From: Dasypus novemcinctus | Taxonomy: Eukaryota > Chordata > Mammalia > Cingulata > Dasypodidae | Reading direction: 5' to 3' | DNA: 64,000 bases | NCBI RefSeq assembly: GCF_030445035.2 | Contig: NC_080702.1 | Location: 15,384,029 to 15,448,028, forward strand | In this document: piece after piece, positions 49,791 to 61,545 of the stretch | Layout of the letters: every line of letters begins with the position of its first letter | How positions within the stretch are numbered: position 1 is the first letter of the stretch | Made by a program: the position numbers and the translations under genes | The notes under the pieces: model-generated | Told to the model about the DNA's origin: nothing | Seen by the model: only the letters and a program-made list of their open reading frames with translations | Databases searched by the model: none

Positions 49791-50229
49791 AGAAGTAGCT
49801 ACAAGGGATATCTCTAGTTAAAGTCTGCCTCCATTTGCCAGCAGCTGCAAATGACAAAATACTGTCACAATTTTCCTTGAAGAATTGAGTAGTGTAAATC
49901 CTCCTAAATACATTCAATAATATTTAACTAGGAGTCAGGTTTCTGGATTTCTTTGTTTTGTTCTTTTTTTCTTTTTTTCCCCCTCCCTGGAGATCATAAG
50001 ATAATGTCTACTGCAGGGCTATTGGGACTGAAGCTTCTGACTTTCCAACAAATAGAACATCATCTACAGATTGAAAAGTTGTAATCACAAGGTAGAGGTG
50101 CACATGCTTCATTCTTACCTGCCCACTGAGAGCAAATGATAGGGGAGTTTATCTCATCAATACTTCTCTACTGGCAACTTGCCACAATTAGGATAATCCC
50201 CTGCGGCATTATGGGACAGGGAAGTAAAG
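49791..50229. other. Unique DNA, no feature recognised
   Basis: Follows the L1 A-tail. No gene or repeat family is recognised. Confidence 0.45.
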
Positions 50230-51400
50230 TATATAATACATTAATTCCAAAAATCGATTCTCATGAAAAAAAGTAAACTGGATGTTGAATTATCTCATAA
50301 GACCCCATCTATATCATCAGATAAATTCTGTTCCCTCATTGTGCACCTTGTGAAAACCCTACCAGTTGAGTTTGGGTGTTTTTATTTTATTTTATTATAT
50401 TAATTTTTATTACAATGAACACAGATGAAAGAGTTTAACACCAGCATGAGTCAAAGGCTGCAGCAAGATTAGTGTATCCCCTAGGCAGGAGCTTGGAGAT
50501 CTTAAGGAGCCAAATGAGGCAACCATGGGGGAATAGCGCCAGGATGAGGAGATTTTTCCTATTTCTCTCCTTTTTCTTAGAATTCTCATCTTAAAGTCTT
50601 GTGCCTTGCAGCACCTGGAGAATACCAAGGTTTCGGGGCATCTTTCTTTCTGACTGCTTGCAGCCATGCTCAATTCCACATCCCTAGCCATGATTAACAC
50701 CCTCTGCATGTAACATCCCTCCCCTGGGTCTTTGATAAAAGATGACAAATTTGGCACGAGTATCCAAAAGGACTATAAAAGTTCTAAACCCTTCTCTCCC
50801 TCAAATCCCACACAAATTCAACTTTTCCTTAAAGATTTGGAGGTCGGGTTGCAGGTGGAGGAAGACATCAAGGGACACAAAGTGTCAGAGTGAGCAAGAC
50901 GCATTCCCTTTTCATGCCTAGCGACCTAGTGACTATTCGCAGATCACCCACATGACCTCAAATCATTATTTTGATTTACCTTAACCATCAGTTTTGGGGA
51001 CTGCTTGACCTTTCTCCTGCCAAGAAGAGAATGAACAAAATTTCTTGATGGTTCCTCCTGCTGCAGAAGGAGAGTAGACAGTAAACAAAGCACATGTAGC
51101 TACCTCTTTCAATCCTGCCTTTCCCACAGTTTCCCCATTAAATGTGCAGGGCCCTTCGCTCCACCTCACCCAACATTGGGTTAGAGAATTTTCTATTAGT
51201 TCAAGGGAGGCTTCTCACACCATAACCACAAAGTGTCCTTGTCCTTTGCTCTTCCAGATATTAGGTTTCTGTCAGCATTATATCTTCATCACAGACATTA
51301 TCAAAGAATATGTATGATTTTATATTCAACCCTATTTGCAAGCTAACAAACTAGACAGTCGGTTTCATGGATGCTGGCAGAAGGCATGAGGATTCTGGAT
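50230..51400 (-). mobile_element. Possible old endogenous-retrovirus 3' end: PPT-like tract and LTR
   Basis: On the minus strand a purine tract (AGGGGAGGGA, near 50717-50728) is followed at once by TGTTACATG. That is the usual order of polypurine tract and 3' LTR start. The putative LTR runs from about 50716 down to about 50230-50340 and includes an AATAAA near 50390. Upstream sequence (50730-51400) shows no intact frame and no recognised viral domain. The call rests on layout only. An alternative is an unrelated old repeat. Confidence 0.3.
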
Positions 51401-51590
51401 CTGAAACAAAAGGCTTTATTTTTCCTTGCAGAACTGGCAACAATATCTTCATGTTAATATTATTCTCTTGCTCACTCTTTCCCCCTGCAAGTTCCATGAT
51501 GTTAATACAAAGGAACTCAGGTATATGCTGCACAAATAATAGATTTGTGCTATAAGTGAGGGACTTGGGCATATGACTCCCTCAATTTTG

Positions 51591-51992
51591 TTTTTTAAAG
51601 ATTTATTTTCTTTCTTTCTCTCCCCTTGACTCCGTTTTCTGCTCTCTGTGTCCATTCACTGTGTGTTTTCTGCATCCACTTATATTAATTCAGGGGCACT
51701 GGGAAACTGCATCTCTTTCTTGTTGAGTCATCTTGCTGCATCAGTTCTCCATGCAGCAACACTCCTGGGTGGGCTGTGTTTTTTTCACGTGGGGTGGCTC
51801 TCCCCATGGGGTGCACTCCTTGCGCATGGGGCACCCCAACCCTGGGGCGCCCCTACATGGCACAGCACTCCTTGCACACAGCAGCACCATGCATGGGCCG
51901 GCTTACCACATGGGTCAGGAGGCCCAAGGAATTAAACCCTGGAACCTCTATATGGCAGATGGACACTGTCAGTTGAGTCATGTCCACTTCCC
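51591..51992 (-). mobile_element. Older DAS-type SINE
   Basis: Reversed copy: T-run and AAAGATTTATTTTC at the left, then GGGTGGCTCTCCCCATGG in the middle and a head ending ATGTCCACTTCCC. An imperfect target duplication is seen around CCCTCAATTTT (51579-51589) and CCCCCAATTTT (51998-52008). It is well diverged from the DAS-III copies. Confidence 0.85.
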
Positions 51993-52600
51993 AGAATCCC
52001 CCAATTTTTAACTGCATTATCATGAAGTTTGCCCTAGTTTTTCCTCAGTGGAAGGATTTACCTATATTACAATCACCAGGTAATTAATACGACCCATGCC
52101 CCAGAGAAATAATTTACTAACATCTTGAAAGCTGGCTTGCACTACAAGAATCATTAAAAATTTATTTTGAAATAAAGTTGATGCATACGTGAAAAAGCTG
52201 AGGTACCCACTGAGAAATATATCCTAATAGGGACAACTTTCACATTAAAATATGGGAAAAATCAATCCTATGACCAAAAAGATTTTGAAGACTTTTTTCT
52301 CCAAGTCCCATCTTGCTGGTGTGACAAAGTGGGATTGCTAAAAATAAGATGATAGGTAGAAATAGTATGAATAAACATCTCCAAGGATGGGGAGATGTTA
52401 ACCTATTTGACACAATGGCAAGTGAGAGCAAATGAAATCAAATTATGATTTATTTTCAGAATGAACTGTATTTATAGTTGTTTTTGGGAAAACATCAATC
52501 CATACTCCCACCACATAAAAAGTCCATTCTTAATGAATGGCTGATTGAAATTTTAAAGACTAATAATGAAATATTTATAAGAAAACAATGGCATTATGGC
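51993..52600. other. AT-rich DNA, no feature recognised
   Basis: No gene seen. The start of the following old L1 is not sharp. Confidence 0.4.
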
Positions 52601-53560
52601 ATTAGAAAAGAAAAATATTCATAAAGGAAAAAAATTTAAAGGGGTGTATGCAAATTAGATTTTAGTAGAATTAAGAGCTTATCAGAGAGAGAGAAAGAGA
52701 ATCGGGGACAGAGAAGTTAAGAACTTGTTTCCAGAGTACATAAAGAATGTTTACAAACTGAAAAGAGAATGAAAGAAAATTCAACTGAGAAAAAATGGAC
52801 AGAGTAAATGAACAGGCATTTCCCAGAAAGAGTCAGCAAGGGGCTGATAAACATGTGAAAACATGTTCAACTTCTTTAGTAAACCATTAACTTGTAGCAT
52901 GACACAACAACCAGAAGGCTAAAATGAAAATGACAAAAATAATCAAATGTGGATAATGATGTGGATAAATAAGAAATCTCATCCACTTAAGGTGGGTGTG
53001 AAAATTGCTACAGAAATATAGGAAAACAGTTTGGCATCATCATCTATGTCAGAATGGATGTAAACATGATGAATAATTTCAGTAAACACATAGAGGTTAC
53101 AAAAACTCATACATTTCACCAAAACACAAATTCTGCCATTTGAATACCTACACTAATGATCCTAGCTCCATAATGAAAATTATTCACATGCACATAACCA
53201 ATGGAATTATTATATTAAATATTTGATAATGATACAATGGAATTTTATACAACAATCCTAATGAATGATCCACAAGAACTTGTAGCAGTACATTTTGTCA
53301 CAAAAAACATAAGGAATGGAAATTCAACGTACAAAAACATTAGTGCTAAATGATTCCATTTATATAAAGTAAAAAACAGAAGGAACTGCTCAGTGGTAAT
53401 AGCTGTCAGACTAGTGTTTCCAGTGTGGATAGTGGCACGGAGGAAACATAAAATGATACTAGAGCATATCAGTATTCTGGTTTGGGTGGTGTTACAGTTT
53501 GCAATTATTTCTGTGAATCCCAAAATGAGAAATATTATGTTTGTAAACTATTCTATTCTT
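52600..53560 (+). mobile_element. Ancient LINE-1 fragment
   Basis: ORF2 C-terminal and 3' text are recognisable: AACAGGCATTTCCCAGAAAG, GATAATGATGTGGATAAATA, GGAAAACAGTTTGGCATCAT and ATGATACAATGGAATTTTAT. Highly decayed. Confidence 0.65.
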
Positions 53561-54153
53561 CTGGGTGTGTTGCCCTTTGATTATTAAATTCATTTGATAA
53601 TATTAAATTCATTTGAGGGGTCCTTAATTAAGTTACCTCTTAAGAGTAGGGCTTTGATCCTACCATGTGAGTAACACTTGACTCAGGTTGACTCCCTGAC
53701 TCTTGGTGGACCAATATAAATTGACGCTCAAGAAGAAATGTTGGGAAGAGAGAGAGCTCTGACAAAGTTTATCCTGGGGTCCCAGGGAGAGATAAGTCAT
53801 TTGTCTGGTAGTTTGCAGCTGACCTTGGAAACAGAACCATACAGCTGAAATTGATACAGAAGGCCCAGAAATAAATGAGCTCTATGTTGGGAGAAAGAGG
53901 AAGCCCTGAGTGACAGGCCTTATGCCAGCCTGCAGCTGAGAGAGAGGAAGAACAGAGGGGAAGGCTGAACCCACACAGAGATCACTGGCCAGCTTGCTTC
54001 AACATTTGGCAACTGACTCTGGTGGGAAAGCAACTTGAACTGAACTCTTTAGGGCCTTGTAACAATAAGTTTTTAACTCAAATAAAATACCTTTTATAAA
54101 AACCAAAAGATTTCTGGTACTTTGCATTGACACTGCATTGGCAGACTAATACA
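53561..54153 (+). repeat. LTR-like interspersed repeat
   Basis: Has LTR-type order on the plus strand: a TATA-like ACCAATATAAATTGACG (about 53710-53726), an AATAAAAT polyadenylation-type signal (about 54081) and an end near GACTAATACA. The start is not clearly bounded and no terminal inverted repeat or target duplication could be confirmed. Class and family are unknown. Confidence 0.4.
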
Positions 54154-54244
54154 AGTAGTTTGCTCAGGATTTGGAAGTTCTCCATGTAATATCAATACAT
54201 ACATCTTATAAATAGTCCTAAATACATAAAAGCAACGTAAACGG

Positions 54245-56567
54245 CTGGTAGAGCATTAGGACAGACACAACTTAGCGATTTTGTAGGTTTGATGCCAGAC
54301 AACCACAATAAAATGAATATCACAATACAGTGATTAAACAAAATTTTTGGTTACCCAGTGATTATAAGCTATGTTTATGCTGTACCTTGGTCTATGAAGT
54401 GTGTAATAGCATTACATCTAAAAAAATGTACATAGGTTCATTTAAAAACTCTTTATTGCTAAAATAAAATGCTTATCATCTTCTGATCCTTCAACAAGTC
54501 ATTACCTTTTTCCTGGTAGAAGGTCTTTCCTATATGTAAATGGCTGCTGAATGGTAACAGTGGAGGTTGCTGAAGTTTGGATTGGCTGTAACAATTTCTT
54601 AAAATAAGACAATAATTAATTTTGTTGCATTGATTGACTATTTCACAACAGATTTCTCTGTAGTATGCCATGCTGTCTGATAGCATTTTATACACAGTAG
54701 ACATTATTTCAAAATTGAAATCAATCCTTTCAAAGCCTGTTGCTACTTTATCAATGAAGTTGGTGTAATGTTCTAAATCTCTTCTTGTCATTTTGACGAT
54801 GTTCACAGGATCTTCACCAGAAAATTCCATCTCAAGAAACCTCTTTCTTTCCTCATACATAAAAAAACAACTCCTTATCTATTCACGTTTTGATATGAGA
54901 TTGCAACAATTCAGTTACTTCTTCAGGTTCCACATTTAATTCTAGTTATCTTGCTATTTTCACATATGCTGAGATGTCCTTCACTGACATCTTCAATGCC
55001 TCAAAGTCATCCAAGAGGGTTGGACTTGCCTTTCTTCAAACATCTTTTGATGTTGATATTTTGATATCCTACCATGAACCATGTTTGTTCTTCAGGGTAT
55101 CAAAAAAAGTAATCCTTTCCAGAAGGCTTTCAATTTACTTTTCCAGATCCATATGAGGAATCACCATCTAAGGCAGTTATGTCTTACAAAACCTATTTCT
55201 TCAAGAATAAGACTTGAAAGTCAAAATTAACTCCTTGATACATGCACTGCAAATGGATGTTGTGGCAAAGTCATGAATTTCATTGTACATACTCATCAGT
55301 GCTTTTGGGTGAACAGGTGTGTTGTCAATGAACTGTGATATTTAGAATGGTATTATTGATTCTGAGCAGTAGGTCTCAACAATGGGCTTAAAATATTCAG
55401 CAAACTGTGTTGTTAACAGATTTGCTGTCAGCCAGGCTTTGTTATTCCATTTTCGCATAATTCTTAAGGGTCCTAATTTTCAGTGTGGTAAGTGAGCACT
55501 GGCTTCAACTTAAAGTCAGCAGCTGTATTTTCCCCTAATATTAGAGTCAGCCCGTGCTTCCAAGCACTGAAGTCAAATCAAACTGACTTCTCTTTTCAGT
55601 TATGAAAGTCCTAGATGTCAATTCTTCCAATAGAAGGTTGTTTTCTCCACATAAAAAATCCTTCAATCTGCACTTAGCTGAATCTTCTAGATAACTTGCT
55701 TCAGCATTTATCTCAGCACTTGCTGCTTCATATTGCACTTTTATGCTTTGGAAGTGAGTTATTTCCTTAGATCTCATGCAGTCACCTATGCTACCTTAGT
55801 TTTCCTTTTTCATCTTCTGTATTCCTTTCAGCCTTCATAGAATTACAGAGAGCTGGGCCTTGCTCCAGATTAGATTTTGGCTTCAATGGAATGTTGTGTT
55901 GGTTTGATCACTACGGTTTTCTCTACATCAGCAATATGGGTTTTATGTTTTCTTATCATTTGTGTGCCTATTGAAGTGGCACTTTTAATTTCCTTCCAAA
56001 ACATTTCATTTACTTTCACAACTTGGCTAACTGTTGGCACAAGAGTCCACATTTTTGGCCTATCTTAACTTTCAACATGCCTTCCTTAATAAGCTTAATA
56101 ATTTCAAGGTTTGATTTAAAGTAAGAGATGTGCATCTCTTCATTTGACTACATAGAGGTCATTTTAGGGTTACTAATTGGCTTGATTTCAATAAAGTTGT
56201 GTCTCAGGGAATAGGAAGGCCTGAGGAAGGGGAGAGAGATGGGGGAATGATTGCTTAGTGGAGCAGTCAGATCACATGCATTTATTAAGTTTGCCATCTT
56301 ATGTGGTCATGTTGCTCCCCCAAACAATTATAACAATAGCACCAAAAATCTCAGATAACCTAAAAGATATAATAATAAAATAAATATTTGAAATATTAGT
56401 ATAACTAGCATAATATGACATAGAGAAAGAAACAAGTACAAGCTTCTGGAAAAATGGTGCTGACAGACTTGCCCAAAGCAGGGTTGCCACTAACCTTCAA
56501 TTTGTAAAAAATTACACATCTGCAAAATGCAATAAAGCAAAGTACAATAAAACAAGTTATATCTGTA
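54245..56567 (-). mobile_element. Tigger1-type (pogo superfamily) DNA transposon, nearly full length, inactive
   Basis: The minus strand reads as a Tigger1 element. Its outer end at about 56520-56567 has the AT-rich terminal pattern of the family (AATAAAGCAAAGTACAATAA in plus sense). It is followed inward by a leader and a broken transposase frame. N-terminal pieces lie at 55870-56052 (TVSQVVKVNEMFWKEIKSAT, then MIRKHK), middle pieces at 55547-55777 (HFQSIKVQYEAASAE; SRTFITEK), and the C-terminal piece at 54459-54860 (SGEDPVNIVKMT; GFERIDFNFE). The same transposase gave rise to the domesticated mammalian TIGD1 gene, but this copy has many stops and frameshifts and is only a fossil. The inner part (54245-54460) is less clear and its end is approximate. 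The element is known to predate the eutherian radiation, so it should be present at orthologous sites in other mammals if the locus is conserved. Confidence 0.85.
54459..56060 (-). pseudogene. Tigger1 transposase remnant (TIGD1-like), broken
   Basis: This is the coding part of the Tigger1 element. It reads on the minus strand from a helix-turn-helix DNA-binding segment near 56040 to a C-terminal segment ending near 54470. The protein would have bound the terminal inverted repeats and cut DNA through a DDE domain. No uninterrupted catalytic domain survives. The longest open piece is 133 residues (54459-54860), starting MYEERKRFLEMEF, which corresponds to the C-terminal tail rather than the catalytic core. 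The pieces are in the expected order, in more than one reading frame. The gene-like look comes from similarity to TIGD1, but no selected gene is indicated. Confidence 0.8.
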
Positions 56568-58374
56568 GATTAGAGTTGCATTGTCTTTATATTTGCAGGA
56601 AGGCAGTTGAACATATTGGGTAACTTTACCCTGTGGTTAATTTTTAAAGTATACTTTAATTTCTAGGTTATAAACTAAGAGATACTGAGTTTGCAACCTC
56701 CAAAGAAAAAAGGCAAAATGTGGAATTTTAAACACCAAATAAGCAGAAGATACAAAGAACAAGGAAGTAAACTAAGTGTGATGTAATGAAGAGCACGCAA
56801 CAAATTTGGACATACACTCTCAAATACAGGCATCATTATATTACTCCTAAGTATATTATTGCTCCTATTAATATCAAACAATATTTGCATATATTAAATA
56901 GGATATTTTTAAAGAGATATCACTAATATATAATTACAATAGAATAGTTTTTAACCTCATTTTCATTACATTTCATATTATGATTTTATTCAGTTAAAAC
57001 AGTTTCTCATTAATTCAGCTAATTAACTATTTCAGTATATATACTTACACATAGTTATAATTTTAACAAATAAAGTAACAAGCCTGGTGATATAAATCAT
57101 CAGTTTAAATATGCTTTACAGTTAAACAAAATTTGCTGTTATTTTAATTTCTCAATTTATACTTTTCCAATATTATTTCATATCAAACATAGTCTCGTTT
57201 TATATATATGCACATATATATGTACATGAAAATGTTAATATATGTATATATGTAAATATATATATGTTTTGGGGGAGCTAAAATGTGTTTCTTTATATTT
57301 TGGCATAACATTCAATGTACAACAAACTGATGCTGATGTTTAAAATTTTTTTGATTTTAACACTTTACATCTGCTTTACATGTAACTACAGAGAGAGAGA
57401 TATAAGAAAATGTTTCTTAAAGTTGAGGAAACATCATTATGATAATTCAGAATCCAATAAGTTATAAACTCCACATTATAAACCAAAAATGGATATATGC
57501 TTTTCTTCTTTCAAATGGCTATTCTTCTACTGCTCCAAGGTTAATGAAAGGCTCAGTGAAAATCTTATGTCCTTTAACTTAAAGAAATGAGAGTGCTCTT
57601 CCCAAAATTTTTGTTGCCAAAATGCCCAATAGAAATGTTCTCATAATATCAAATAAAACACCCCAAGACACACAAATTTCCATCTACAGTTCAAAAATCC
57701 ATGAAATTTTCTACCAGTTACCCAGATTTTTTCATATTCTCAAACTCATCTGATCTCTCCAAAAAACAGCAAAAACATATTTTTCACATTCTTGTTTGAT
57801 CTATTTCAGTTCTATATGAACATTTCTACACTATAATATTTTATATATGCCAATCTCTCTTCTCAGCATCATATTTCAAATGACTGCCATTTATCTAATT
57901 ACATTAGATACCAAAATCATAACTTGCCCACAACGATCATATTCTCTGATTCTGAATCTGAAATACAGATTCCATTTTCACACCCTACTTCTTCATTATT
58001 CCATGCGGATATTTTCTTTTAGGTATTTTGAATCCCCCCCCCCCAAACACACACACACTCTCTTCCTTTATTATGTAACTTGTGCAACAATTTGATATGT
58101 AGTGAATTTTTGGAAAAATATACTATATCAGGTAGAAACTTACATACTCGAAGACATACTTACATAGTAATTGCATAATATTTCATTTTCAATTGTTGTT
58201 ATCATTTGTTTATTCTTGTGGCAAAGGCAGGTTAGGTTGTCTTTTCCCTGCACTTGAAGTGTGACTTTTCATAACAGTTCTTATGATAAACTAGGAGATG
58301 TATAAATCATAACTGAACATCTTGCAGAAACGTACATTTACATATTTCTGAAAAGATGGGGAATTCTGTACGTC
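56568..58374. other. AT-rich intergenic DNA downstream of the V1R gene
   Basis: No gene recognised. Contains a TA-rich microsatellite at about 57190-57270 and a C-run followed by (CA)n at 58036-58060. Confidence 0.55.
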
Positions 58375-59277
58375 TTACTTGGCAGAGTGGAACCTGAAAA
58401 CACTGGGGTCACGACACATGAGCACAAAGGGGCTGAGAGCTGGGAAACAGGAATTAAGAAGTGCAGCGGTGTCTACCAGCCACCAACTAGGATTATTTAA
58501 AAGAGCGATACAAACATGAAATATGGAGGAGAGGGTATAAAAAGTTACAAAAGTGCTCACCAGTAAAAGAATGTTTTGGGCAGCTCTGGACTCAGGGGAG
58601 GATTTGAGGGAGACATTGTTCCTATGAATATATTGGACCCTCTGCTTGTGCCTGTACAAGATGCAAACCATGGAGCCACTGGCCCAGAGCATGAGCCCCA
58701 GACATAAAGCATCAGGGACTGATAACAACACTGCGTAGAGTGAGTCTGAGATTTTGTCATGACGTACAGAAGCACAGAATCCAAAACTTTTAAGGTTTGT
58801 GATGTTTTTGGTGTTCTGTCTGCCGGACATATGCACTGGAAAGATAATATTTACTGCAATGTAGACGATCCAGCACAGGAAAAGGGAAAAATCAGTATAC
58901 TTTGGGGCTTTAAATTTCAACTCTGCCCACCGGGCATTCCTGGGACTGATCATGATGGCCTGGAAAATACTCAAGAGACAGGTGGTTCCAATGGACACCC
59001 CCCTTCCCACTCTGTGAAGATACAAAACAACTTTGCATACAAAATCATTGAACACATCTTTCAAACCAAATGCTGCCGTTGTTTGTGGTATTCCTTTACA
59101 GAGAAGGACCAAGGAATTGGCTACTAACAGGTGCTTGACAATCAAATCTGTGGACCTTAATCTGCACCCAGTGAAGGAAAGGAAGATACAATGGCAAAAA
59201 AGTGAGAAATTCCCCAGCATTCCAAATACGGTTTGTAATAAGAAGATCATTCCTATTGCCAAATCCTTGGAGGTCAT
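58375..59277 (-). CDS. Vomeronasal type-1 receptor (V1R), intact single-exon gene
   Basis: A 300-residue uninterrupted frame encodes a class-A-like seven-helix receptor of the V1R family, which detects pheromones in vomeronasal sensory neurons and signals through Gi. Estimated helices are 7-30, 43-65, 81-105, 128-148, 182-205, 234-257 and 266-286. Family hallmarks are visible: GN at residues 22-23 in helix 1; LRSTDLIVKHLLVAN (40-54) in helix 2; LYLHRVGRGVSIGTTCLLS (85-103) in helix 3, followed by a W-x-ELK-x-x-AP run (117-125). Others are an N-glycosylation site NIT (158-160) in extracellular loop 2, C81 and C168 as the likely disulfide pair, RHK (209-211), SPESRA (227-232) and the helix 6 LVSTFV-x-FY stretch. 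The length fits the family (about 300-315). The ATG at 59277 gives the usual short N-terminus and the stop is TAA. No key residue is visibly lost. V1R coding regions are normally one exon, with untranslated exons upstream. The nearest recognisable neighbour is the Tigger1 transposon. The exact orthologue cannot be named from sequence alone. Confidence 0.95.
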   Translation of the reverse strand: MTSKDLAIGMIFLLQTVFGMLGNFSLFCHCIFLSFTGCRLRSTDLIVKHLLVANSLVLLCKGIPQTTAAFGLKDVFNDFVCKVVLYLHRVGRGVSIGTTCLLSIFQAIMISPRNARWAELKFKAPKYTDFSLFLCWIVYIAVNIIFPVHMSGRQNTKNITNLKSFGFCASVRHDKISDSLYAVLLSVPDALCLGLMLWASGSMVCILYRHKQRVQYIHRNNVSLKSSPESRAAQNILLLVSTFVTFYTLSSIFHVCIALLNNPSWWLVDTAALLNSCFPALSPFVLMCRDPSVFRFHSAK

Positions 59278-61380
59278 TTTGTCAGTTATCTGTGACTGAT
59301 TATCTCAAAACCAGAAAATACTGCATTGGGAACATAAATCATGAGCTACATTTATCATCTCAATCAAAATACAAAATTCTCCACTTACTGTTAGATTGTA
59401 CTTAAAGACATATTAGTTTTTTCTTTAATTAAGAGATTTCTAAGCATTGAATATATAAAGAGAAATTACTATGTATGAACTTCTGCTATCAAGTCTGTAC
59501 ATATACTAATTTCTGTTTTCTTCGCAAATCCATGATGCACACACTGAAACTTTAATCATAAAGTTGAGGTTAATTTAGGCACAAAGAAGTTAAATGATTT
59601 GCAAAATTTACACCCTAGGTAGCTTTAAACACACATGCTATACTAAGGAAGATACCTACCTGTATTATTCAAATAATCTCTCTATATTTGTTCTTACAAC
59701 CTATCATTTTATTTTAGATTGATGGCATTTTATTTAAAGCTTTCCAAGTAAGTATTGAAGTTATTACATAGCTCAATATCGATTATGAATAAGGATTTAA
59801 TGATTACAGTAAAATGTGGATGTCCTCTTTGTAGCATATTACTACATAAACCTATGCTATGACAAGATGGATTTAGTAAATGCCTGATAAATTCTGAATT
59901 AAGATGGCAAGAGAAAGATTCCTTTGTTTTAATGTCAGGAAAAAAAGTATAATGACATCTCTCACTGGACTTATTTAACAACATTAGGTCATGCTCTAAA
60001 ATAAGGGACTTGAAACACTAAAGCATGATAAAATATCATGGAGTTGGAACTATATCCTTACTAATTGTGGATCATATATTTATCTATTACTATCTAAATT
60101 GAGTTACCAATAAGATAAATCTGTGAAAGGTATCAAAATATAAGATGTATGAAAAATAGCATCTGTAAAGTGTGAAATCTTCTGCACTGTATAAATAAAA
60201 ATAATAAGATTATGTTTGATAATCTGTTTTTAAAACAGAAAATATTAAAAGATATATTTGAGCCTGACAGACACTGTCTGAAAGACTTATTAATAAAGTT
60301 ACGTTATCCTTAAATATTCCTTTCCTAACATCAAGGAGCAAAACAGTCTCACCATAATCAACAGACCACAGATATTTTCAGTAAAGACACATTTACTGTC
60401 TTCATGAAGCAGTTCATAACCCCTGACTTAAAGAAAGCATTTCCTTTTTGTCAGCTGTGGTTCAGATACACAATTTCTGCACAGGATTGGATGATCCTGT
60501 TGATATGTCCTGTTCATTATTACAAACATGGATGTATTACATGCACACCTATATTAATTCTGAGAATTTTCTATATGATTCCTATTAGGTAGACTGACTA
60601 AACAGCAGATTCGTTACAGAATTGCAATCCTTAAACATCCTAAAAATCAGAGATTTCTTGATCACTTGGACTAAACATTAACAATTACCATCAGTGAGGA
60701 ATTAACCAAATTACATTAGGAAACACCAGGGAATGGTATTGGATCTAGGACCCACACTTTTCTTTCCTAGCTTAGCTCATGCTGCAGGAATTTTTCTTCT
60801 CATCTGTGCATTTTTTATTCTGGAGCAGTTTCAAACCCTGAAGAATTCCTTTTTAGAATAGTATCACTTATCCTGACTCTTGATAGGCCTCCTTCTCTTA
60901 TGATTCTGCCTTTCCCATTGATTTAGAAAATACTTACCCAAATTCTTCTCACTCTCAATCCTCTGGTCCCAGTGAGGTGGTCATGATTGCAAATAGGGGA
61001 AATAAGATCCTGAAATAGGGTTTTGTGATTTTGTGACCTCACCTCCCCATGCAACAATTATAATTTCACTTGTATCATGAGAGTGCAGTCGTGGGTTCCT
61101 GAGAATATTTCTGAAAAACATTTTTGCAGTCACTAATTACCAAAAACAATTACAAATTTCTAATCAGGGTCTCAAAAGAGACCATTGGAGTGTTTGCACG
61201 AGGCTCTTTCTTTTCCATAATCCCTGGAGGCAAACAGGGACACATGAAGAGAAGCAGGAAATGTTCATGTCTGAGCACGCAGTAAGTCACTTTATTCTCT
61301 GCTTCCTTTATAAGCTTTTATACCACAAAGTGAGTTCTTTCCTAATCTTCATACTATTTAGGTTAACATCATTTAATTTT
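59278..61380. other. AT-rich DNA upstream of the V1R gene
   Basis: No gene is recognised. The receptor's promoter and untranslated exon would be expected in this direction, but no site can be fixed by eye. Confidence 0.5.
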
Positions 61381-61545
61381 TTAAAACTTTTCTTTATTTT
61401 TTAAATTTTTTCAAGTATATCAATCACACATAAATGCACATAAACAATAAGTGTATAGTAATGTTGTGAACTTACAAAACAAGCGTATATAACACCATAC
61501 AGGACTCTAATATCTCACCCTGCCACATGAGCAGATAGGGAATCA
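61381..61545 (-). mobile_element. Possible L1 3' tail fragment
   Basis: T-rich start, then CAAGTATATCAATCACACAT, then GTTGTGAACTTACAAAACAA. It looks like a reversed A-tailed retroelement end, probably an L1 subfamily different from those elsewhere in the window. Based on general appearance only. Confidence 0.35.

Noticed and set aside
54459-54860. A domesticated TIGD1-like gene
   Set aside because: The rest of the transposase is broken by stops and frameshifts, so this is only the C-terminal piece of a dead transposon.
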